A stretch of 64,000 nt of DNA, taken from contig CANQPU010000009.1 in NCBI GenBank assembly GCA_947625815.1, positions 1 to 64,000 of the forward strand, given 5' to 3'. Of this stretch, positions 7,537 to 14,989 are shown piece by piece; the first letter of the stretch is position 1, and every line of letters starts with the position of its first letter. Below the pieces are notes generated by a model. That model saw nothing but the letters and a program-made list of their open reading frames with translations. It was not told where the DNA came from and ran no database searches. A program made the translations under genes and the position numbers. This DNA comes from an uncultured Oscillospiraceae bacterium. Lineage in GTDB: Bacteria; Bacillota; Clostridia; Oscillospirales; Oscillospiraceae.

Positions 7537-7887
7537 TTATTTCTTTATGAACATTTTAACACCGACAGCGGTGTAGAATATGCCGAAAAGGCGGCGGAGG
7601 ATCGAGGAATTGACGGAGGCCGCGGCAAAGGCGGAGAGGGCGGCGGCGGCCATGCCGGGAAGGGCGGTCATCAGGACCAGCTTTCTATCGATGAGCCTGT
7701 TTTTCCCGTGGGAAATGAGGGCGGCGGAGGAGGTGGGGAGGAAGTAGAGAAGGTTCACCCCCTGGGCCGCGGCCTGCTCCATTCCCCGAAGCTGGGTCAT
7801 GTAGAGGAGCAGCAGCGATCCGCCGCCGATGCCGCAGCCGGACAGCACGCCGCAGATCAGGCCCGCCAGAAAGTCCTTGAGGCTCAT
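7537..7887 (-). CDS. TauE/SafE-type exporter, C-terminal half-size subunit
   Basis: A 116-residue membrane protein covering one half of the usual TauE/SafE (DUF81) fold, which moves sulfite, sulfonates or other small organic anions out of the cell. It starts MSLKDFLAGLICGVLSGCGI with the glycine-rich GIGGGSLLL motif of the repeat and has about four membrane segments, ending VGVKMFIKK. Its ATG overlaps the stop of the upstream half by four bases (ATGA), indicating translational coupling. Family proteins are typically about 250 residues with two such halves in one chain, so this is either a split gene or a dimer of half-transporters. The substrate is unknown. Confidence 0.82.
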   Translation of the reverse strand: MSLKDFLAGLICGVLSGCGIGGGSLLLLYMTQLRGMEQAAAQGVNLLYFLPTSSAALISHGKNRLIDRKLVLMTALPGMAAAALSAFAAASVNSSILRRLFGIFYTAVGVKMFIKK

Positions 7888-8249
7888 CCCATCACGCTCC
7901 TGATCCCGCCGAAGATGAGGAGAAGGGCGAACACCCGCACCAGCAGCCCGGAGGGCAGGCGCCGAAAGGCGATGCCGGAGACAACGCCGCCCGCAAGCCC
8001 GCCGAGGAGGTAGGGCAGGGCGGCGCCCATGTCGATGCCGACCCGGAGGAAGGTCACCGCCGCGGAGACGGCGCACATGGGGAGCATCACGGCCACGGAG
8101 GCGGCGAAGGCGCGCTTGTCCTCAAGGCCGAGCCAGCCCCGGAGGAGCGGCACCAGCACCATCCCCCCGCCGCCGCCGAAAAACCCGTTGACCACGCCGG
8201 CCAGAGCCCCGGTGACCATCATTTTTCCTGCTTTTCCGGTAGTTTCCAT
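7884..8249 (-). CDS. TauE/SafE-type exporter, N-terminal half-size subunit
   Basis: A 121-residue membrane protein with the TauE/SafE repeat signature GVVNGFFGGGGGMVLVPLL and about four membrane segments. With ATG 8249 it overlaps the AI-2E gene by 31 bases. An alternative ATG at 8222 lies in an ATGA overlap with that gene's stop, places the repeat nearer the N-terminus and has AGGA just upstream; both are possible. It is followed by the second half-size gene in an ATGA overlap. The two together have the length and topology of one conventional transporter. Confidence 0.82.
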   Translation of the reverse strand: METTGKAGKMMVTGALAGVVNGFFGGGGGMVLVPLLRGWLGLEDKRAFAASVAVMLPMCAVSAAVTFLRVGIDMGAALPYLLGGLAGGVVSGIAFRRLPSGLLVRVFALLLIFGGIRSVMG

Positions 8250-9307
8250 AGCTTTACGTATCCTTTCGTGTTCATTTGGTTGAGGAGCATGAGGAGAAAG
8301 GGGAAAAGCACCATCCCGGCCACACCGCACAGCCGGAAGCCCGCGTACATGGCGAAGAGCGCCGCCGCGGGGGCCACGCCGAACTGGTCGCCGATGAGCT
8401 TGGGCTCCAGACACTGATGGACCACGGTGACCACCAGGTAGGTGGCCAGCAGAGCGGCGGCCCGGGGGACCTCGCCGGTGAGGAGCGACGCCCCAGCCCA
8501 GGGCAGGAGGACGACGCCGACGCCGAAAACGGGCAGGGCGTCGATGAGCGCCGTGATCAGGGCGATGACCGCGCCGTACTCCACGCGCATCAGCAAAAAG
8601 GCGGCGGTCAGCTCCACAAAGGTGACGCCCAGCAGGGCGGCCTCCGCCCGGATCCAGCGGCCGACGCTGTCAACCAGGTCCGCCTTGGCCTGCCGGGCGG
8701 CGGCCCTGGCGTGGGGCGGGATCTGACGGGCCAGGAACGAGCGGATGGAGGGGAAGCCGGCGCTGATGAAGAACGAGCCGATGGCGTAGGTGGCCACGGA
8801 AAGGACCGTTTTCGGGGCGCCGGCCGCGGCGGCGCTGAGCTTGCCCAGCGCCCAGGCGGAGAGGGAGGCGGGCATCTGGGACGCCCGGTCCGCCAGGGCC
8901 CGCAGGGCCTGGTCCAGGTAGCTCCTGAGCGAGGCGGGGGCGGCGTCGGACAGCCGGCGGAAAGCCCCCTCGATCCGCTCGATGAGCCCGGGGAGCCCGG
9001 AGGCCAGGCGCGGGAGCTCCGCGGCCAGGCTGACCGCCTCGTCGATGAGCCGCACCACCACCAGAAGGAAGAACCCCACCAGGGAGGATAGGATGACGAG
9101 CACGCACAGCGCCGACGCCGCGCCCCGGCGCAGATGGGCCTTGTCCGAGAGGAACCTGACCGCCGGCTCGCAGAGGGCGGCGGTGAGAAAGGCCAGCAGA
9201 AAGGGGAGAACGCAGGGGAGCAGGTAGCGGAAAAAGAGGAGAGTCCCGACGCCCGCCAGAAGCGCCCAGAGGACAAGACGCCAGCCTCTGCCAAGCTTCG
9301 GATCCAT
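8219..9307 (-). CDS. AI-2E/YtvI family transporter
   Basis: A 362-residue polytopic membrane protein of the AI-2E family (PF01594), closest in style to the sporulation-associated YtvI proteins of Bacillota. Visible are an N-terminal hydrophobic pair (WRLVLWALLAGVGTLLFFRY), a long soluble segment in the middle, and the conserved C-terminal block ALIDALPVFGVGVVLLPW and VHQCLEPKLIGDQFG. ATG 9307 follows GGAGGGGAGAGC. It heads the minus-strand unit with the split TauE/SafE pair. Transport substrate is not known for this branch; YtvI-type proteins are often annotated as sporulation proteins by association only. Confidence 0.85.
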   Translation of the reverse strand: MDPKLGRGWRLVLWALLAGVGTLLFFRYLLPCVLPFLLAFLTAALCEPAVRFLSDKAHLRRGAASALCVLVILSSLVGFFLLVVVRLIDEAVSLAAELPRLASGLPGLIERIEGAFRRLSDAAPASLRSYLDQALRALADRASQMPASLSAWALGKLSAAAAGAPKTVLSVATYAIGSFFISAGFPSIRSFLARQIPPHARAAARQAKADLVDSVGRWIRAEAALLGVTFVELTAAFLLMRVEYGAVIALITALIDALPVFGVGVVLLPWAGASLLTGEVPRAAALLATYLVVTVVHQCLEPKLIGDQFGVAPAAALFAMYAGFRLCGVAGMVLFPFLLMLLNQMNTKGYVKLWKLPEKQEK

Positions 9308-9391
9308 GCTCTCCCCTCCATATTGTTGAAATTGACGTTTTTTTCGGGCCCTTCGGGGCAATTTTTTCACTTTTACAGGATAAATTGTTTA

Positions 9392-9420
9392 TTGCGTCGA
9401 GGGGCCTGTTGTGCTATGAT
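9392..9420 (+). promoter_or_regulatory. Sigma-A promoter of hom-lysC
   Basis: TTGCGT (9392-9397) is 17 bp from TATGAT (9415-9420), with TGC upstream as an extended -10. A leader of about 120 bases, GC-rich up to 9490, precedes the hom start. I see no recognisable lysine or methionine riboswitch in it. Confidence 0.55.
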
Positions 9421-9548
9421 TAAAAGACGGACCCCGCCGGACAGGAGGATCCGGGGCCGGTTTGCCCGCCGTCCCGCGGCGGCCGCGGCCATGGGATTAT
9501 TTTTTGTTTTCACAGATAAAATCTATTCACCGGGGGAGAGACAGGGAC

Positions 9549-10769
9549 ATGGTAAATATCGCCATACTCGGCTTTGGGACCGTCGGCTCCGGCGTTGCCG
9601 AGGTCATGGAGGAAAACGCTGTCAGCATCAGCCACAACGCCGCGGAGGACATACGCGTCAAATACATCGTGGATATCCGGGACTTCCCGGATTCCCCCTT
9701 CGCGGACAAGCTCATCCGGGACTTTGAGACTGTCGTGAGCGACCCGGACGTCCAGGTGGTCGTGGAGACCATCGGCGGCAGGAAGGCCGCCTACGAGTAC
9801 ACGAAGCGGGCCCTGGAGGCCGGGAAGAGCGTGGTCACCTCCAACAAGGAGCTGGTCGCCTCCCGCGGACACGAGCTGCTGGAGATCGCCAAGCGGAAGA
9901 ACGTCAACTACCTCTTCGAGGCCAGCGTGGGGGGCGGCATCCCCATCATCCGCCCCATTACCCAGTGCCTTACGGCCAATGAGATCGACGAGATCTACGG
10001 GATCCTCAACGGCACCACCAACTATATCCTCACCCGCATGATCACCGACGGCGCCCCCTTCGGGGAGATCCTGAAGGACGCCCAGAAGCAGGGCTACGCC
10101 GAGGCGGACCCCACCGCCGATATTGAAGGATATGACGCGGCGCGGAAAATATGTATTCTCGCGGATCTGTGCTTCGGCCAGAGCGTGGATCCGGAGAGCA
10201 TCGGCGTGGAGGGGATCTCCGGCGTGACGCTGGAGGACATTGAGTACGCCAGGCGCCTGGGGTACAAGATCAAGCTCCTGGGCCGGGCCAGACGTCTGCC
10301 CGGCGGACACATCGCCGCTTACGTGGCGCCCCATCTCATCAGCAAGACGAGCCTCCTTTCCAATGTGGACGGGGTCATGAACGGCATCGTGGTCCACGGG
10401 AACGCCCTGGGCGAGTGCATGTTCTACGGCGCGGGGGCCGGCAAGAGGCCCACCGCCAGCGCCGTGGTGGCCGATATCATCGACGCCGTCAAGCACAGGA
10501 GGGCCAGGAAATACCTGGGCTGGGAGGAGTCGGGACCGGGCTATGTGGTGGACACGGACGACGTGAGCAGCCGCTGGTTCCTGCGCACCGGCTCGGGGCT
10601 TGACGTCATCGGACGGGCCTTCGGCAATGTCCGGCTCATCAGCTACCCCGGCGAATACCCCGGGGCGGGCCCGGATGAGTACGCCTTCGCCACCCCGGAG
10701 ATGACGGGGCGCGAGCTGGCGGCGCGGACCGGGGAAATGGAAGTGAGGAGCCGGTTCCGCATCCTGTGA
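9549..10769 (+). CDS. hom: Homoserine dehydrogenase
   Basis: Reduces aspartate semialdehyde to homoserine with NAD(P)H, the branch leading to threonine and methionine. The 406-residue protein begins VNIAILGFGTVGSGVAEV (Rossmann GxGxxG). It carries SNKEL with the catalytic lysine region, FEASVGGGIPIIRPI and GILNGTTNYILTRM, all diagnostic. Downstream of about residue 340 only some 60 residues remain, shorter than the usual C-terminal ACT domain, so feedback control by threonine may be altered. ATG 9549 follows GGGGGAGAGACAGGG. The lysC gene starts 70 bases after the stop and is probably cotranscribed. Confidence 0.95.
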   Translation: MVNIAILGFGTVGSGVAEVMEENAVSISHNAAEDIRVKYIVDIRDFPDSPFADKLIRDFETVVSDPDVQVVVETIGGRKAAYEYTKRALEAGKSVVTSNKELVASRGHELLEIAKRKNVNYLFEASVGGGIPIIRPITQCLTANEIDEIYGILNGTTNYILTRMITDGAPFGEILKDAQKQGYAEADPTADIEGYDAARKICILADLCFGQSVDPESIGVEGISGVTLEDIEYARRLGYKIKLLGRARRLPGGHIAAYVAPHLISKTSLLSNVDGVMNGIVVHGNALGECMFYGAGAGKRPTASAVVADIIDAVKHRRARKYLGWEESGPGYVVDTDDVSSRWFLRTGSGLDVIGRAFGNVRLISYPGEYPGAGPDEYAFATPEMTGRELAARTGEMEVRSRFRIL

Positions 10770-10839
10770 ACGGTCATATAATGGTTTGATCCCCATCCGA
10801 GGCGCTGTCAATTCCAAATCTAATCAAAGGAGGCCGTTT

Positions 10840-12048
10840 ATGGCACTCATTGTTCAAAAATTCGGCGGGAGCTCCGTGGCCGACGTGGAGAAGGTCCGGA
10901 GAGTCGCCGGGATCATCGCGGAGGCCTATCACGCGGGAAACGACGTGATCGTCGTCCTGTCCGCCCAGGGCAAGACCACCGACGGGCTCATCGCCAAGGC
11001 CCTTGAGTACAATCCCAAGCCCTCCAAGAGGGAGATGGATATGCTCCTCTCCACCGGCGAGCAGCAGTCCGTGGCGCTGTGCGCCATGATGCTGAACGGC
11101 ATCGGCGTCCCCGCCGTGTCCCTCACCGGCTGGCAGGTGGATTTCAGGACCAACACCAACTACTCCAACGCCGCCATCAAGTCCGTGGGCTCCGAGCGTA
11201 TCAGGAAGGAGCTGGACGGCCGGCGGGTGGTGCTGATCACGGGCTTCCAGGGCATCAACAAATACGACGACATCACGACCCTGGGCCGCGGCGGGTCCGA
11301 CACCTCGGCGGTGGCCATCGCGGCGGCCATGCACGCGGACCTCTGCCAGATCTACACGGACGTAGACGGCGTCTATACCGCCGACCCCAACAAGGTCAGG
11401 GGCGCCAAGAAGCTGGACGAGATCACCTTTGACGAAATGCTGGAGCTGGCGAGCATGGGCGCCAAGGTGCTCCACAACCGCTCCGTGGAGATGGCAAAGA
11501 GGTACAACGTGGATCTGGAGGTCCTCTCCAGCTATGAGAGGAAACCGGGTACTAAAGTCAGGGAGGTAAAGAAATTGGAACAGGTAGAAGTCAGCGGAGT
11601 CGCCAAGGACGTGAACGTGGCGCGCTTCACCCTTGTGGGGATCAACGATGAGCCGGGCATCGCGTTCAGGATCTTCCGCATCCTCGCCAACGAGAAGATC
11701 AACGTGGACATCATCATCCAGTCCCTGGGCCGCGAGAACACCCAGGACGTGACCTTTACCGTCACCCGCGCCGACGCGGATGCCGCCCGGGAGGCGCTGG
11801 AGCAGAACGCCGATACCCTGGGCTATAAGAGGCTGGACATGGACACCCGCGTGGCCAAGATCTCCATCGTGGGCGCCGGGATGCTCATGACCAGCGGCGT
11901 GGCCGTCAAGATGTTTGACGCGCTGGCCAAGAAAAAGATCAACATCAAGATGATCTCCACCAGTGAGATCAAGGTCAGCGTCCTGGTGGACGAGGACGAC
12001 GCGGACAGGGCCGTTCAGGCCGTACACGACAAGTTCTTCGGCGACTGA
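10840..12048 (+). CDS. lysC: Aspartate kinase (class with alpha/beta overlapping subunits)
   Basis: Phosphorylates aspartate, the first step toward lysine, threonine and methionine. The 402-residue protein starts MALIVQKFGGSSVADVEKV (kinase KFGGSSV motif). It continues with LGRGGSDTSAVAIAAA and the DVDGVYTADPNKV loop, then two C-terminal ACT domains for allosteric control, containing GINDEPGIAFRIF and IVGAGMLMTSGVAVKMF. AAAGGAGG lies six bases before ATG 10840. Inside the gene, in frame, a strong ribosome site and TTG at 11575 would yield the ACT half alone, as in Bacillus aspartokinase II. It is the last gene of the hom-lysC unit. Confidence 0.95.
   Translation: MALIVQKFGGSSVADVEKVRRVAGIIAEAYHAGNDVIVVLSAQGKTTDGLIAKALEYNPKPSKREMDMLLSTGEQQSVALCAMMLNGIGVPAVSLTGWQVDFRTNTNYSNAAIKSVGSERIRKELDGRRVVLITGFQGINKYDDITTLGRGGSDTSAVAIAAAMHADLCQIYTDVDGVYTADPNKVRGAKKLDEITFDEMLELASMGAKVLHNRSVEMAKRYNVDLEVLSSYERKPGTKVREVKKLEQVEVSGVAKDVNVARFTLVGINDEPGIAFRIFRILANEKINVDIIIQSLGRENTQDVTFTVTRADADAAREALEQNADTLGYKRLDMDTRVAKISIVGAGMLMTSGVAVKMFDALAKKKINIKMISTSEIKVSVLVDEDDADRAVQAVHDKFFGD
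11561..12048 (+). other. Putative internal translation start giving a free LysC beta subunit
   Basis: GGGAGG at 11561-11566 sits eight bases before an in-frame TTG at 11575 (codon 246 of lysC). Translation from there gives a 157-residue protein made of the ACT domains only. B. subtilis aspartokinase II is an alpha2beta2 enzyme whose beta subunit (about 163 residues) arises in exactly this way. That this organism uses the site is inferred. Confidence 0.5.
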
Positions 12049-12109
12049 CGGCCGTTGCCCGCCCCCCTCCGGGGCGGGCAAAAAGACGCGGCGTTTTTTC
12101 AAAAAACAT

Positions 12110-12138
12110 TTGACAAGCGCCGTATTATATGATAATAT
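12110..12138 (+). promoter_or_regulatory. Promoter of the tRNA cluster
   Basis: TTGACA (12110-12115) lies 17 bp before TAATAT (12133-12138), with GATAAT overlapping it at 15 bp spacing. The tRNA-Gly gene starts 25 bases downstream. A GC hairpin at 12057-12079 after lysC lacks an immediate T run, so lysC readthrough is possible. Confidence 0.6.
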
Positions 12139-12162
12139 CGTTAAGCCGTGTTGAGAGAAGAT

Positions 12163-12237
12163 GCGGGTGTAGCACAACGGCTAGTGCACCAGCCTTCCAA
12201 GCTGGGGACGTGGGTTCGATTCCCATCACCCGCTCCA
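12163..12237 (+). tRNA. tRNA-Gly (TCC)
   Basis: A cloverleaf with acceptor GCGGGTG paired to CACCCGC, anticodon loop CTTCCAA (anticodon TCC), T-loop GGTTCGATTCC, and an encoded CCA end. It is the first of five tRNA genes in the array. Confidence 0.95.
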
Positions 12238-12262
12238 GCTTCACTGAAGGCCGGTCATACAC

Positions 12263-12339
12263 GCGCCAATAGCTCAGCAGGATAGAGCAACTGCCTTCTA
12301 AGCAGTAGGCCGGGGGTTCGAGTCCCTCTTGGCGTGCCA
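12263..12339 (+). tRNA. tRNA-Arg (TCT)
   Basis: Acceptor GCGCCAA pairs with TTGGCGT (a G-T pair at the end). The anticodon stem-loop CTGCCTTCTAAGCAG gives anticodon TCT, the T-arm is GGGGGTTCGAGTCCC, and CCA is encoded. Confidence 0.93.
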
Positions 12340-12493
12340 ACGTCGTCGCGGAAGTCGCGTTCCTCGGGGCGAGGCGAACGCCAAAGGCGCCCGCCTCATG
12401 CCTCGCGCGCTGACTTCTCTGTTCCTTTCCAAACACGACCCGCTTCGCCGGGCCCGTGTTTGGGACAAAAAGGAAGACTATTTTATATGATAT

Positions 12494-12571
<78 letters not shown>

Positions 12572-12572
12572 T

Positions 12573-12606
12573 GCGCTGACGCCATCAGATCCGGTGGCGT
12601 CAGCGC
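12573..12606. repeat. Perfect inverted repeat between tRNA-His and tRNA-Gln
   Basis: The arms GCGCTGACGCCA (12573-12584) and TGGCGTCAGCGC (12595-12606) are separated by 10 bases. The hairpin starts two bases after the tRNA-His CCA and has no U-tract, so it looks like a processing or stability structure rather than a terminator. Confidence 0.7.
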
Positions 12607-12621
12607 CATAACAAGGAAGAT

Positions 12622-12696
12622 AGGGATGTCGCCAAGTGGTAAGGCACAGGACTTTGACTCCTGCATTCGTGGGTTCGAGTCCCGCCATCCCTGCCA
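12622..12696 (+). tRNA. tRNA-Gln (TTG)
   Basis: Acceptor AGGGATG pairs with CATCCCT. The anticodon loop ACTTTGACT gives TTG, the T-arm is GTGGGTTCGAGTCCCGC, and CCA is encoded. Confidence 0.94.
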
Positions 12697-12769
12697 GACG
12701 TCGTCGCGGAAGCCGCTTTGCCTCCCCCTCCCTTCGGTCGGGCTCGGGCGCTGGCTTCGCTCCTCCTCT

Positions 12770-12795
12770 CCCCACGCAATCATGATTGCGTGGGG
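12770..12795. repeat. 26-bp perfect palindrome, copy A of a dispersed element
   Basis: CCCC ACGCAAT CATG ATTGCGT GGGG is fully self-complementary. It is preceded by CTCCTCT and followed by GCCCCAATG. The same plan (TCCTCTCC, palindrome, GGGG, CCCAAT) recurs at 12804-12845 and in the valS leader at 21030-21072. Confidence 0.7.
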
Positions 12796-12813
12796 GCCCC
12801 AATGTCGTCCTCT

Positions 12814-12838
12814 CCCCAGCGGGCGTTGCCCGCCGGGG
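12814..12838. repeat. Copy C of the dispersed palindromic element
   Basis: CCCC-A-GCGGGC-GTT-GCCCGC-C-GGGG forms a hairpin. It is preceded by GTCGTCCTCT and followed by GCACCAAT, the flanks it shares with the copies at 12770 and 21039. It ends 12 bases before tRNA-Lys. Confidence 0.55.
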
Positions 12839-12850
12839 GCACCAATATGT

Positions 12851-12926
12851 GACTTGGTAGCTCAGCAGGCAGAGCACCTGCCTTTTAAGCAGGGTGTCCC
12901 GGGTTCGAATCCCGGCCAGGTCACCA
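12851..12926 (+). tRNA. tRNA-Lys (TTT)
   Basis: Acceptor GACTTGG pairs with CCAGGTC. The anticodon stem-loop CCTGCCTTTTAAGCAGG gives anticodon TTT, the T-arm is CCGGGTTCGAATCCCGG, and CCA is encoded. It is the last tRNA of the array. Confidence 0.95.
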
Positions 12927-12932
12927 AACAGG

Positions 12933-12962
12933 AAAAGACCCGCCAACAGGCGGGTCTTTTTC
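12933..12962 (+). terminator. Terminator of the tRNA array
   Basis: The arms AAAAGACCCGCC (12933-12944) and GGCGGGTCTTTT (12949-12960) flank a four-base loop and run into further Ts, a strong rho-independent terminator. Confidence 0.92.
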
Positions 12963-13051
12963 CGACAAGGGGAACCATAAAACAGTATATCATGTTCGAT
13001 AAAAAAGATAACAGGAAGCTTTAGTACGTAAGGAAGGATAGGAGATCTCAG

Positions 13052-13834
13052 ATGAATGTGACCTTTGTAAATCCCGGGGCGGATTATATGATTTCGCGGA
13101 TCATGGAGTTCCAGACCGAAAGGGAATCCGCCTTTTGGTCAGACCCTTTATTTCATTTCTTCCCTAAGCTTGACAAAGCCCACGCCGACAGTCTCCCTTT
13201 TTCAAAGAGGAGAGAATACATAGAACATACTTTACGGGCCATCTATACCGAAATTGAGGAGACGATCAATAAAAAAGTATTGATGTATTCTCAATATTGG
13301 GAGGTTTGCAAATTACAGATATCGGCCGCTTTATCGGACGCTTTTGGCGTTGATTGTTCCAGCCTTTTCAACGATTTGCAGTGTAATGTCACCATGAATC
13401 CGATCGAACCGCGTTTTCTCAAGGAGCATCGCTTTGATGTTTTTTATCTGAACAGCGAAAGAGGAGCTGTCGGCGAAAGCATCCATGAAATCATACACTT
13501 TATGTGGTTTTATGTTTGGAATCAGCTGTTCGGTGACGATTACGATGAGTACGAGCGTCCCTCGCTTAAGTGGATACTAAGTGAGATGGTGGTCGAATCC
13601 GTCATGAAAGACAAACGGCTCAGTTCGATCAATCCTTACTTTCCCAGAGAAAACGGAGGATGTATCTATCCCTGTTTCTTTGACATGAAGGCGGATGATG
13701 CGCTGATACTGGAAACGCTCGATGCCATGTACAAGGCTCAGAGTATTGAAGATTTCATGCGCAACAGTTTTGCTTATTGCAAAGAACATGAGACTGCGAT
13801 CAGGGAGCACATGAAGTCAAACGGAGCGATATGA
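13052..13834 (+). CDS. Orphan protein with zincin-like HEXXH motif, AT-richer than its surroundings
   Basis: A 260-residue soluble protein I cannot assign to a family. It contains HEIIH at residues 145-149 inside a predicted helix (GESIHEIIHFMWFYVW), with glutamates E178 and E182 about 30 residues later. That spacing fits a gluzincin-type zinc site. Preceding it are a beta-like RFDVFYLNSE and a largely helical N-terminal half. There is no signal peptide, so it would act in the cytoplasm. ATG 13052 follows GGAAGGATAGGAG. Its base composition and codon use (AAA, TTT, GAT, ATT frequent) differ sharply from the GC-rich neighbours, and it sits directly after a tRNA array, both signs of horizontal acquisition. 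Peptidase activity is an inference. Confidence 0.75.
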   Translation: MNVTFVNPGADYMISRIMEFQTERESAFWSDPLFHFFPKLDKAHADSLPFSKRREYIEHTLRAIYTEIEETINKKVLMYSQYWEVCKLQISAALSDAFGVDCSSLFNDLQCNVTMNPIEPRFLKEHRFDVFYLNSERGAVGESIHEIIHFMWFYVWNQLFGDDYDEYERPSLKWILSEMVVESVMKDKRLSSINPYFPRENGGCIYPCFFDMKADDALILETLDAMYKAQSIEDFMRNSFAYCKEHETAIREHMKSNGAI

Positions 13835-13898
13835 TCAATTCATTTATACTGTTTTACGACCGCCGGGACTTTGGCGGGCCTTTTCCTCTATACGCGCG

Positions 13899-14846
13899 TC
13901 AGAAGTGCCGGTAGATCTTTTTCTCCAGCGCGAAGATGCGCTGGGTGAATCCGCCGGGGTCCACCGAGGAGAGGTTTTCCCGGTAGATCTCCATGCGGCT
14001 GTCGAGCTTGTCGATCAGGGAGAGGAGCTCCGCCTCGGCGACCATGGGACGGACGGCGGCGCCGAACTCGGGCTCGCCGTGATGGGAGAGCAGGAGGTGC
14101 TGGAGCAGGACCGATTTCTCCTCCGGGACGCCCAGCTCCCGGGCGGCGTCGGCGGCCTCCCGGGCGCCCATGACCAGGTGCCCTATAAGCTCGCCCTGCA
14201 CGGAGTAGTCCGTGACAAGGCCGAGATCGGAGAACAGGAACTCCTGCTCCTTGCCCAGATCGTGCAGGCAAACGCCGCAGAGGAGCAGGCTCCGGTCCAG
14301 CGTGTCGGCATAGAGCCGGGCCAGAAAATCGGCGGTCCTGAGCATATTCAGCGTGTGCATCAGGAGTCCCCCCAAAAAGCTGTGATGGACGCTTTTGGCG
14401 GCGGGGATATCCATGAGCGCGTCCTTGTGGGCCCGGACGAGCTTCCGGCAGAGCCTGCGGTAGTCGTCGTCCTCGATGCTCTCCACGAACGTCTCCAGCT
14501 CCTGCCAGGACGACTCGACGTCGATGGGCGCCACGGGCACGAGATCTGCCAGATCGTAAGGGTCGCCGCTCTCGGCAAGGCGGAGCTTCTCGACCGAGAT
14601 CTGCAAAGCGCCCCGGTACTCGCTGACCGAGCCGCGGATCTTCAGGATCCGCCCCTCGTCGTTCTGGCCGATGGGGCCGGCGTAGCCCCAGACCTTGGCG
14701 TCGATCTCCCCGGTGGAGTCGGCCAGGACGGCGGCCAGAAAGGGCTTGTTGTTGGAGGATATCTTCGCCGCGGCGGATTTGAGGATGTAAAACCCCTCAA
14801 GATCGTCCCCCGCGGCCATGTCGGCGATATGCGGGTTTGTAAGCAT
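13899..14846 (-). CDS. 3'-5' exoribonuclease YhaM family (OB fold plus HD domain)
   Basis: A 315-residue protein with the YhaM order: an N-terminal OB-fold (EGFYILKSAAAKISSNNKPF and AKVWGYAGPI), then a metal-dependent HD phosphohydrolase domain. The HD residues appear as HHSFLGGLLMHTLNM and LCGVCLHDLGKEQEF, with LLSHHGEPEFGAAVRP further on. YhaM trims RNA (and single-stranded DNA in vitro) from the 3' end with Mn2+ or Co2+. ATG 14846 follows AGGAAGG by eight bases; the upstream in-frame ATG lies on the promoter. It is divergent from the uracil-DNA glycosylase gene. Confidence 0.9.
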   Translation of the reverse strand: MLTNPHIADMAAGDDLEGFYILKSAAAKISSNNKPFLAAVLADSTGEIDAKVWGYAGPIGQNDEGRILKIRGSVSEYRGALQISVEKLRLAESGDPYDLADLVPVAPIDVESSWQELETFVESIEDDDYRRLCRKLVRAHKDALMDIPAAKSVHHSFLGGLLMHTLNMLRTADFLARLYADTLDRSLLLCGVCLHDLGKEQEFLFSDLGLVTDYSVQGELIGHLVMGAREAADAARELGVPEEKSVLLQHLLLSHHGEPEFGAAVRPMVAEAELLSLIDKLDSRMEIYRENLSSVDPGGFTQRIFALEKKIYRHF

Positions 14847-14877
14847 CACAGTGACCTTCCTTTTTTCGGATACCTGT

Positions 14878-14906
14878 ATTATAGCTTTACGCCGGAGGAT
14901 TTTCAA
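14878..14906 (-). promoter_or_regulatory. Sigma-A promoter of the yhaM-like gene
   Basis: On the minus strand TTGAAA (14906-14901) is 17 bp from a perfect TATAAT (14883-14878). It is placed about 32 bases before the ATG. Confidence 0.85.
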
Positions 14907-14929
14907 CACCTTTCTCCCTGACCGCGGAC

Positions 14930-14957
14930 TTGCTTTTTTGGGGAAACATGTTATACT
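14930..14957 (+). promoter_or_regulatory. Sigma-A promoter of the uracil-DNA glycosylase operon
   Basis: TTGCTT (14930-14935), a 16-bp spacer, then TATACT (14952-14957). It is divergent from the yhaM promoter and only about 30 bases from the glycosylase ATG. Confidence 0.7.
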
Positions 14958-14989
14958 GGATGGGAAACACGAAAAAAAGGGGTGCGGAT

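Noticed and set aside
9425..9548. Riboswitch in the hom leader
   Set aside because: I could find no lysine, SAM or T-box conserved core; the GC-rich leader could fold but shows no recognisable sensor.
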